From Planctomycetota bacterium (GTDB taxonomy: Bacteria; Planctomycetota; UBA8108; UBA1146; JAJFFE01), in assembly GCA_020425835.1 (NCBI GenBank), contig JAGQRC010000067.1:1-10380 (forward strand): 10,380 nt of DNA, written 5' to 3'. Numbering within the stretch: position 1 is the stretch's first letter; every line of letters starts with the position of its first letter. The position numbers and the translations under genes were made by a program. The notes under the pieces are model-generated. The model searched no databases. It was not told where the DNA came from and was given only the letters and a program-made list of their open reading frames with translations. This document shows positions 5,752 through 10,380 of this stretch, piece by piece.

Positions 5752-7218
5752 TCAGTACCGATCTCTCTTCAGGATCTCCTTGCCCGCGACGCGAGTGAGC
5801 TGGAGGCGGGGATCATCCGCGCGGACCTGATCGAGGGCCTTCCCGAGCACTTCTCGCGACACACCCAACGACTCGATCAAAGGCTCCACTTCGAGATGCC
5901 CTCCGGGGATTCGGAGTTCGGGGTCCTCGGTGAGGCGGGCGTAGACGCGACTCACCTTCTCCGACTCCTGCTCGGGATCGAAGAGGGAACGAAGCTCCGA
6001 CAGGCGTTTCGGCAGAGTGTCCCCGATCTTCCAGCCGCCACCCGGTCGCGGCTGGATCAGCACCAGGCCGACTCGCTCATGCCGTGGCGGACGCTCGATC
6101 AGCCCCGGCTCCCAACTCGTCGTCGCGAGAATGCCGAGTACGTGAAACGCCGAGGTCGGTCGACAATGTTCCGCAATCACCTCATCGAGATCGTCTCGAC
6201 CGAAGGGAGCTGATGGGCTCTCGCCTCGCGCAAGAGCCTCGATCGGACTGCGACATGCGGCGGTGATGATCACCTTCGGCTTTTTGCGCCCGAGCAAGCC
6301 AGCGCACGGAAACGAATAGCGGGTGGCACGATCGTGCGGCAGCTCCTCGAGCAGGGACCGGTCGTAGCGCCCCAGAGCCTTCAGTGTCGACACCACTTTC
6401 TGATAGGGGTCGAGGATCTCGGGATCGAGCGCGTGCTCCCGTACCGAGTGGTAGCGGTTCTCCAACGGGTCGAACACGCGACTCAGGGTGGCGATGCTCC
6501 GCTCGAAACGGTCGAGATACTTCTCCTCCAGGCGGCGGAAGGGACTCACTCGCAGAGTTCCGGTCGGCGAACTCAATGGCGTCACCCGCGCGGAACGCGG
6601 CGGTTCGATCGCACTCGACATGAGAGCCCCTTCGTCGTTCGGCTCACCTCGAAGCGCCTCCTCGGGCGAGATCCAACTCCAACCACCGCGAGGGGTCCGT
6701 TCCCACCGAGCGACTCGGCGAAGGTCGTCGATCATTTCGTCGATCTCGACCTCACTCGCGGCTCGTTCACCCGGCTCGTGCCGTCGTCGCCTCGGATACA
6801 GCTCCAGCTCCCCCGTCAAGGTTCGAAAGAAGGCCCCGACGAGCCACTCCCTCTCGACTGGCTGGAGACTCTGCGTGTGCACCGCCTCCTCCACGAGCCG
6901 GGCACAGCGCTGGGCGAGCGTCGCGGGATCGCCCTGCTGTCCTGCCAGAATGCGTCGAATCTCTGCGAGCGATCGGCCCAAACGGGTCTTCATGAAGTGA
7001 ATGGCGATCAGGTACGAGAGGATCTCGTCCTTGGGGTAGACCGGCGTCTTGCCCGCCTTCTGGGGCGGAGGGAGGACTCCCTCGGACACGTAGAAGCGGA
7101 GATTGCGGACGGTCATCGGCACGCCGAGCCGCGAAGCGTGGTCTGCAATCCACGCGTAGTCGACGAGCTCGCCCTGCCCGGGGATGAGCTCGTCGATTCG
7201 GATCACACCCGACCCCAT
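5752..7218 (-). CDS. MerR-type HTH protein with long unknown C-terminal region
   Basis: A 488-residue protein. Its ATG (7218-7216) has AGGGAG (7225-7230) 6 nt upstream. Residues about 20-92 are a MerR-family winged HTH: MTVRNLRFYVSEGVLPPP (35-52) matches the recognition helix and wing (normally ...R.YE..GLL.P), followed by KTPVYPKDEILSYL and LGRSLAEIRRIL. Typical MerR regulators are 110-280 residues, so about 390 further residues are unusual. Residues 95-185 are helical and charged, 186-225 a Pro/Ser linker. Residues about 226-412 have alternating strands (KVIITAACRSP, FHVLGILATTSWE, VGLVLIQPRPGGGW) that I do not recognise. The final 65 residues look like a second winged helix (GGHLEVEPLIESLGVS, then a hairpin LQLTRVAGKEIL). 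No metal-binding cysteine cluster is obvious. It lies 49 nt ahead of the ESCRT-III-like genes in the same direction, so it is a likely operon regulator; a structural DNA-membrane linker is possible. HTH call firm, role inferred. Confidence 0.75.
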   Translation of the reverse strand: MGSGVIRIDELIPGQGELVDYAWIADHASRLGVPMTVRNLRFYVSEGVLPPPQKAGKTPVYPKDEILSYLIAIHFMKTRLGRSLAEIRRILAGQQGDPATLAQRCARLVEEAVHTQSLQPVEREWLVGAFFRTLTGELELYPRRRRHEPGERAASEVEIDEMIDDLRRVARWERTPRGGWSWISPEEALRGEPNDEGALMSSAIEPPRSARVTPLSSPTGTLRVSPFRRLEEKYLDRFERSIATLSRVFDPLENRYHSVREHALDPEILDPYQKVVSTLKALGRYDRSLLEELPHDRATRYSFPCAGLLGRKKPKVIITAACRSPIEALARGESPSAPFGRDDLDEVIAEHCRPTSAFHVLGILATTSWEPGLIERPPRHERVGLVLIQPRPGGGWKIGDTLPKRLSELRSLFDPEQESEKVSRVYARLTEDPELRIPGGHLEVEPLIESLGVSREVLGKALDQVRADDPRLQLTRVAGKEILKRDRY

Positions 7219-7274
7219 GATGAACTCCCTGCGATCGACTCGGAGAGACGCCCAGCGGGTCCACTCCGACGGTT

Positions 7275-7310
7275 GGTGACAGTAGGTGACAGTTGCTGCC
7301 AGTGGGCAGC
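7275..7310. repeat. Three tandem 10-bp repeats running into an inverted repeat; candidate operator
   Basis: GGTGACAGTA (7275-7284), GGTGACAGTT (7285-7294) and GCTGCCAGTG (7295-7304) are head-to-tail units of exactly 10 bp; the third differs from the consensus at two of the first nine positions. The third unit is also half of a dyad: GCTGCC (7295-7300) and GGCAGC (7305-7310) around AGTG. One-helical-turn spacing places each unit on the same DNA face, as expected for cooperative regulator binding. The cluster ends 57 bp before the start codon of the MerR-type gene. It may be that protein's own operator (inference). Confidence 0.45.
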
Positions 7311-7320
7311 GACCGTGCCA
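7305..7320 (-). promoter_or_regulatory. Weak sigma-54-like promoter element
   Basis: On the minus strand, TGGCACGGTCGCTGCC (7320 to 7305) has the -24 half intact (TGGCACG) and a GC at -12 separated by the required 10 bp. The -12 half is CTGCC instead of TTGCA/T. Transcription would start near 7294 with a leader of about 75 nt, inside the 10-bp repeats. The match could arise by chance in GC-rich DNA. Confidence 0.2.
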
Positions 7321-7634
7321 CTTCCGGATCTCTCGGTCGCACCCCGATCGACGACGGCGCCTCTGCGCGGAAACGCGAGGCGTTCCCTACGCAAGGCTTT
7401 CAACGGAAAGGGGATGAGCACTGGGAATCGCAGGAGGGAGGCGGACTCGGGCGGAGGGACGCCGGGCCGAGCCGCGCGTCAGGATCGGGATCCCCGGAGA
7501 ACGCGATGTTCAGCTTGGTCGATCAAAAGCGCCATCCGCTCGGCGGGAAGACCTCCGAGAGGAACCCCGAGTTCGCTGGACCGAGTGAATCTCCCGGCAG
7601 CGCGAGGGGCCCCGGGATCGCTGACGATCGAGCA

Positions 7635-7654
7635 GCGCCGCGACAGCGCGGCGC
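7635..7654 (-). terminator. Perfect 8-bp GC hairpin directly after hpt
   Basis: GCGCCGCG (7635-7642) and CGCGGCGC (7647-7654) are perfect inverted repeats with a 4-nt loop. The hairpin starts 6 nt after the hpt stop codon, the right place to end the upp-hpt transcript. No T-run follows on the minus strand, so termination may be inefficient or factor-dependent, and read-through into the ESCRT-like operon is possible. Confidence 0.45.
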
Positions 7655-7660
7655 CGACGC

Positions 7661-8221
7661 TCACAACAACTCGAGCTGCGCGATGTAGGGGAGGTTTCGG
7701 TAATAGCCCTGGTAGTCGAGGCCGTAGCCGACCACGAACTCGTTCGGGATGTTGAATCCCACGTACTCCAGGTTCGAGATCTTGACGTTGTTCGACGGCT
7801 TGTGGAGCAGCGCACAGACCTTCAGGCTGGCCGGTCGACGAACTTCCAACGTCGCCTTCAAGTATTCGAGCGTCAGGCCGGTGTCCACGATGTCCTCGAC
7901 GAGGAGCACGTGGCGGTTCGACACCGAGCAGGCGATGTCGAGCTCCAGCTTCACCTCTCCCGTGGTCACCACTTGGTTCCCGTAGCTCGAGACTCGCATG
8001 AACTCCGTCGTCAGGGGAAACTCGAGTCCGCGAATCAGGTCGGCGACGAAGATGAACGACCCCTTCAACACGGCGATCACGACGGGATCGAGCTCACGAT
8101 AGTCTGCCGTGAGCTGGTGCCGCAGCTCGCGAATACGTTGATCGACCTTCTCCTCGGAGAGAAGGATCCGAAGGCGGTGCTCCGGGAGCGGCGGCACGAC
8201 ATGATGGGTCTTCTGGTTCAT
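7661..8221 (-). CDS. hpt: Hypoxanthine-guanine phosphoribosyltransferase
   Basis: A 186-residue cytosolic enzyme that joins hypoxanthine or guanine to PRPP to give IMP or GMP (purine salvage). The length is typical for bacterial Hpt. Diagnostic parts are LKGSF (52-56), the flexible-loop region VSSYGN (77-82), the PRPP signature VLLVEDIVDTGLTL (105-118) with Glu109, Asp110 and probable catalytic Asp113, and the C-terminal base-binding segment FVVGYGLDYQGYYRNLPYI (162-180). I start at the ATG at 8221-8219, 10 nt after the upp-like stop. The frame is open to 8272, but that would overlap the upstream gene by 41 bases and the extra residues match nothing in the family. No strong ribosome site is visible, so translation is probably coupled to the preceding gene. 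Confidence 0.95.
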   Translation of the reverse strand: MNQKTHHVVPPLPEHRLRILLSEEKVDQRIRELRHQLTADYRELDPVVIAVLKGSFIFVADLIRGLEFPLTTEFMRVSSYGNQVVTTGEVKLELDIACSVSNRHVLLVEDIVDTGLTLEYLKATLEVRRPASLKVCALLHKPSNNVKISNLEYVGFNIPNEFVVGYGLDYQGYYRNLPYIAQLELL

Positions 8222-8231
8222 GGAGCTGTCG

Positions 8232-9113
8232 TCAAACGTAGGAGTTGTTGAGCACTTCGCCGAAACCGCCACCGCCGGGAACGATGTAGTGCCGTTCGTT
8301 CAGACCGTCTTCCCGATCCCAGTGCTGACCCGGCATCGACGAGAGCACGTCGGGGTCGCTGGTCCCGCGGTCGACGCGGATCGCGTAGATCACGACGTCC
8401 GGATGGGCCTCCCGCATCGCTCGGACATAATTGGGCGTCACGATCAGATGGACGTTGATGATCTTCCGAGGGCTTCCTCGGAGCTCGTGCTTGTAATGGT
8501 TGATCGCTCGGATCAGCGACGATCCGGTAGCCCCCATGGGGTCGGGGAAGAGGACGAGGCGGCCATCGACGTCGCCGCCGATCTTCGTTCCGTGGATCCC
8601 GGCGCCGGTCACCCGCCCCTCGGAATCCGTGAGTCGATCCATCACGATGTGATCCTGACGGATACCGCCGGGGTCCAGGAACTCGTTGAGCATGTGAAAG
8701 CAAATGTGAGACGGGAACGTCCCGGCGCGCGCGATGTTCACGGTGACCACTCGAGTCGCGGGGTCGATTACCGCCCCGCGGTAGACGCCGTTCGGGTGGA
8801 CCTCGGCCATTCGTGTGGGTGCGGCAACCGCGCACCTCGGGAACTCGCGATCGAAGACGTGGACCAACAGCGCGCGGTAGCAGTTCTCGATCAGCGAGTT
8901 GATGAGGGGCTGTCGCGCCGCGGGCCCGCACAAGGTCGCCAACTGGGTCAGGAGATAGGGCTGTGCCATGATGTGGACGTTGGGGCCGTAGCCGTGCGCC
9001 ATCTCATGGTCCCCGACGGCCTGCGCTCGATAGGCGACGTCCGCCATGGCCTCACTGTTCTTCGCCAACGCGTGCTCCCTCTCGCGCCAGGTCGCCGCTG
9101 AGATCTGCGACAC
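8232..9113 (-). CDS. upp: Uracil phosphoribosyltransferase-like protein
   Basis: A 293-residue type I phosphoribosyltransferase of the UPRT family, which would convert uracil and PRPP to UMP. From the chosen start, the ARAG motif is at 128-131 (UPRT: RAG(L/I)PM), the PRPP loop DPMGATGSS is at 191-199 (UPRT: DPMxATGGS), and the uracil-binding end YIVPGGGGFG is at 276-285. The family is about 210 residues, so this one has a long N-terminus. Start choice: a GTG at 9113-9111 has GGAG 4 nt upstream (9118-9121), and the codons between it and the ATG at 9047 are almost all G/C in third position, as in coding sequence. The 9047 ATG (271 residues) is the alternative. Family membership is clear. The altered PRPP loop (MGATGSS) and weakly conserved neighbourhood leave room for a different base or a regulatory role. 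It is upstream of hpt by 10 nt, forming a salvage pair. Confidence 0.82.
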   Translation of the reverse strand: MSQISAATWREREHALAKNSEAMADVAYRAQAVGDHEMAHGYGPNVHIMAQPYLLTQLATLCGPAARQPLINSLIENCYRALLVHVFDREFPRCAVAAPTRMAEVHPNGVYRGAVIDPATRVVTVNIARAGTFPSHICFHMLNEFLDPGGIRQDHIVMDRLTDSEGRVTGAGIHGTKIGGDVDGRLVLFPDPMGATGSSLIRAINHYKHELRGSPRKIINVHLIVTPNYVRAMREAHPDVVIYAIRVDRGTSDPDVLSSMPGQHWDREDGLNERHYIVPGGGGFGEVLNNSYV

Positions 9114-9162
9114 GAGTCTCCGGTGGGCTGCTGGTCGAGTCCGAAAACCCCGGTTGCGCCGG

Positions 9163-9168
9163 ATTCTA
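9163..9168 (-). promoter_or_regulatory. Candidate -10 element for upp-hpt
   Basis: On the minus strand TAGAAT (9168 to 9163) matches TATAAT in five of six positions and stands out in this GC-rich gap. A poor -35 (TTCATC) lies 18 bp upstream. It would place the RNA start near 9156, about 43 nt before the GTG at 9113. Confidence 0.3.
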
Positions 9169-9315
9169 ACCGGAACCGTGCACGCGGATGAAGGCGGTCC
9201 GACCGAACGAAGAATCCGGGATGCGAGGTCGCCGGCGCCATCGACACCCGTCGAAGACGCCGGCGACCCGAGCTTTGGCATTCCGAGCATCGCAGGCAGC
9301 CACTCGGAGTCGGCA

Positions 9316-10380
9316 TCAGAACATCGGAGACTCCGGGAGCCGGAGACGCGGGATCCTCTCGCAGGAAGGTGTGAGTAGCCAGCGAGCGACAGCGGGGTCG
9401 TATCCCGCGGAATCTTCGAGCGGCTCGCCCTCATCCCGGCGAGTCAGCTCTGCAAGCACGCGCTCGGCGACCTCGCTCTCCGCTCCTGAGAACAGGACGC
9501 CTCCGGCGGCCCGCCGTGCATCGTCATCTCGCCCACTCATTCGGTGGATCGCCGCCAGACAGACCCAACGGGAAGCCGCATCCGCCGCAACACGGTCCGA
9601 CTCGATGATCGAGCGAACCAGCTCGTCGAGGCGTGCCTCACTTCCGAGATGAGCCGCTGCATCCCATTCGTACAGAACCAGGGATGGCTGGGCCCGAATT
9701 GCGGACTCGAACTGAGCCGCCGCCGCCTCGATGTCCCCGACCCCGGCCAACGCCACCGCCTCGAAGAAGCCCACCACACCCCGACGTCCCACATGCTCAC
9801 GTGAACGTCCGAACGCCACGGCGGCCTCCTCGAAGCGACCGTCCCGCATGGCGCGCCAACCGTCGCAGAACTCTCGCTCCCCCGGTTCGAGATCCAAGGG
9901 CTTGGGGTTCGACGCAGCGAGCCCGAAGCCGGCTACGAAACCGTCGTAGTAGTCGGATCGGTCGTAGTAGGAGTAGTCGAACCAGAACGGGGTATAGCAG
10001 TAGAGGAAGCGCGGGTAGCAGTACGTCCGGTAGAAATAGTGGCAGTCGTATGGCCGCCAGTAGCTCCACCTCGGCCAGCAGTACGCCGAGTAGTACGAGT
10101 AACAGGGTCGAATGGGGCTCCAACAACGAGTCCAACACCGCGAGTACGGCGCGAACCCCAAGCCCCAACCGAACCATCCGCTCCACGAACCGGTGTCGTA
10201 GTAGAGGGAGAACGACGGCGTGATCGAGGCAGCAACGCCGGCGACTTCGACCCCGGTCGAGACTCCCCCTCCGGTCGTCGCGGGGAAGACGATTCGACCG
10301 TCCGCGCGTGCTCCGGCGGTCGCCGGAGTCAGGCTGCCGACGGCCACGGCGAGCGACGGGTTCGCGCCGCTGACCAGGGG
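9316..10380 (-). CDS. Exported Tyr/Trp/Cys-rich TPR protein (5' end outside window)
   Basis: The frame is open to the window edge and 354 residues are visible. A GTG at 10347 is in frame, but the 11 residues before it continue a hydrophobic stretch (ending NPSLAVAVGSLTPA) that looks like the end of a signal peptide with cleavage after AGARA. The gene therefore probably starts just beyond 10380. Counting from that GTG, residues about 48-137 are extremely rich in Tyr, Trp, Phe and Cys, with few charges and many YY, WxR and CY pairs. Residues about 154-300 are helical TPR-like repeats (EFCDGWRAMRDGRFEEAAVAFG at the start; a second GDIEAAAAQFESAIRAQP unit). The expected place is the periplasm or outer envelope surface. 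The TPR part suggests protein-protein binding; the aromatic/Cys region may be a wall- or surface-attached, possibly disulfide-linked segment. No enzymatic motif is seen. Its gene precedes upp-hpt but is separated by about 200 bp with a candidate promoter. Confidence 0.7.
   Translation of the reverse strand, partial: PLVSGANPSLAVAVGSLTPATAGARADGRIVFPATTGGGVSTGVEVAGVAASITPSFSLYYDTGSWSGWFGWGLGFAPYSRCWTRCWSPIRPCYSYYSAYCWPRWSYWRPYDCHYFYRTYCYPRFLYCYTPFWFDYSYYDRSDYYDGFVAGFGLAASNPKPLDLEPGEREFCDGWRAMRDGRFEEAAVAFGRSREHVGRRGVVGFFEAVALAGVGDIEAAAAQFESAIRAQPSLVLYEWDAAAHLGSEARLDELVRSIIESDRVAADAASRWVCLAAIHRMSGRDDDARRAAGGVLFSGAESEVAERVLAELTRRDEGEPLEDSAGYDPAVARWLLTPSCERIPRLRLPESPMF

Larger units (their letters stand above)
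7219..7660. other. 442-bp intergenic region upstream of the ESCRT-like operon
   Basis: This gap lies between the hpt stop and the start of the MerR-type gene, both on the minus strand. It holds a GC hairpin just after hpt (7635-7654), a cluster of 10-bp repeats with a dyad (7275-7310), and a weak sigma-54-like element (7305-7320). I found no convincing sigma-70 promoter. Open frames in it have protein sequences without family resemblance. The stretch 7325-7630 shows nothing else that I can support. Confidence 0.6.

Noticed and set aside
7479..7664. 61-residue minus-strand frame starting with a GTG that overlaps the hpt stop as GTGA
   Set aside because: The position is suggestive and the first codons are GC-rich in third position, but that part is the hairpin sequence, the later codons lose the bias, and the protein resembles nothing known.
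6334..7755. Long plus-strand open frame of 473 codons
   Set aside because: It is antisense to the MerR-type gene and the protein has no domain-like pattern; open antisense frames are common in GC-rich coding DNA.
9114..9434. Longer N-terminus for the UPRT-like protein up to 9434
   Set aside because: The third-position GC bias stops at 9113, the predicted peptide is not protein-like, and the extension would overlap the TPR gene.
9950..10130. Recurrent GTAGTAG-like triplets suggesting a microsatellite or CRISPR-like repeat
   Set aside because: They are the Tyr codons of the aromatic-rich segment read on the opposite strand; spacing is irregular and there are no spacers.

Overview
The window is a GC-rich bacterial chromosome segment. 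GTG starts are frequent, Shine-Dalgarno sites precede several genes, and gene ends overlap tightly. I infer Planctomycetota (perhaps the Phycisphaerae) with modest confidence. The basis is the Tyr/Trp/Cys-rich exported TPR protein, the divergent uracil phosphoribosyltransferase-like enzyme beside hpt, and the overall protein style. No rRNA, tRNA, CRISPR, insertion sequence or prophage gene is visible.

Layout. Plus strand, 2-1323: the 3' part of a trypsin-like serine protease, then a FabZ-like hotdog protein that seems to lack the catalytic histidine. Minus strand, 7218 down to 1365: a six-gene run that looks like one operon. In transcription order it encodes a MerR-type HTH protein with a long unknown C-terminal part (5752-7218), three small coiled-coil proteins (5004-5702, 4399-5004, 3769-4365), a Vps4-like AAA ATPase (2642-3772), and a fusion of a possible SPFH-like domain, a coiled coil and a SAM methyltransferase (1365-2645). 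Minus strand, 9113 down to 7661: a base-salvage pair, upp-like followed by hpt. Minus strand, 10380 down to 9316: an exported aromatic-rich TPR protein cut by the window edge.

The main result is the central operon, which reads as a bacterial ESCRT-III/Vps4 module. The AAA protein has an N-terminal MIT-like helical domain (about residues 9-73) and a Vps4-type AAA core. That core has GPPGTGKT, a KWVGE pore loop, FIDEID, an ATNAPW sensor-1 segment, and a C-terminal PSV...KY helix. Each of the three small proteins has the ESCRT-III plan: a short hydrophobic N-terminus, a long basic helical core and an acidic tail. Two end in motifs close to MIM1, (D/E)xxLxxRLxxL(K/R). The third carries a proline-rich MIM2-like stretch after a Snf7-like alpha5 region. 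This resembles the split in eukaryotes and Asgard archaea between Snf7/Vps20-class and Vps2/Vps24-class subunits. The bacterial ESCRT-III relatives I know of are PspA and Vipp1, which do not come with a MIT-bearing Vps4 ATPase.

How the genes may work together (inference): the three filament proteins assemble on a membrane, the ATPase binds their MIM-like tails through its MIT domain and remodels the polymer, and the SPFH-like/methyltransferase protein marks or modifies a membrane site or partner. The MerR-type protein would control the operon from a repeat-containing 442-bp upstream region. The three overlaps in the run (TGATG, GTGA, GTGA) suggest coupled translation of parts of one machine.
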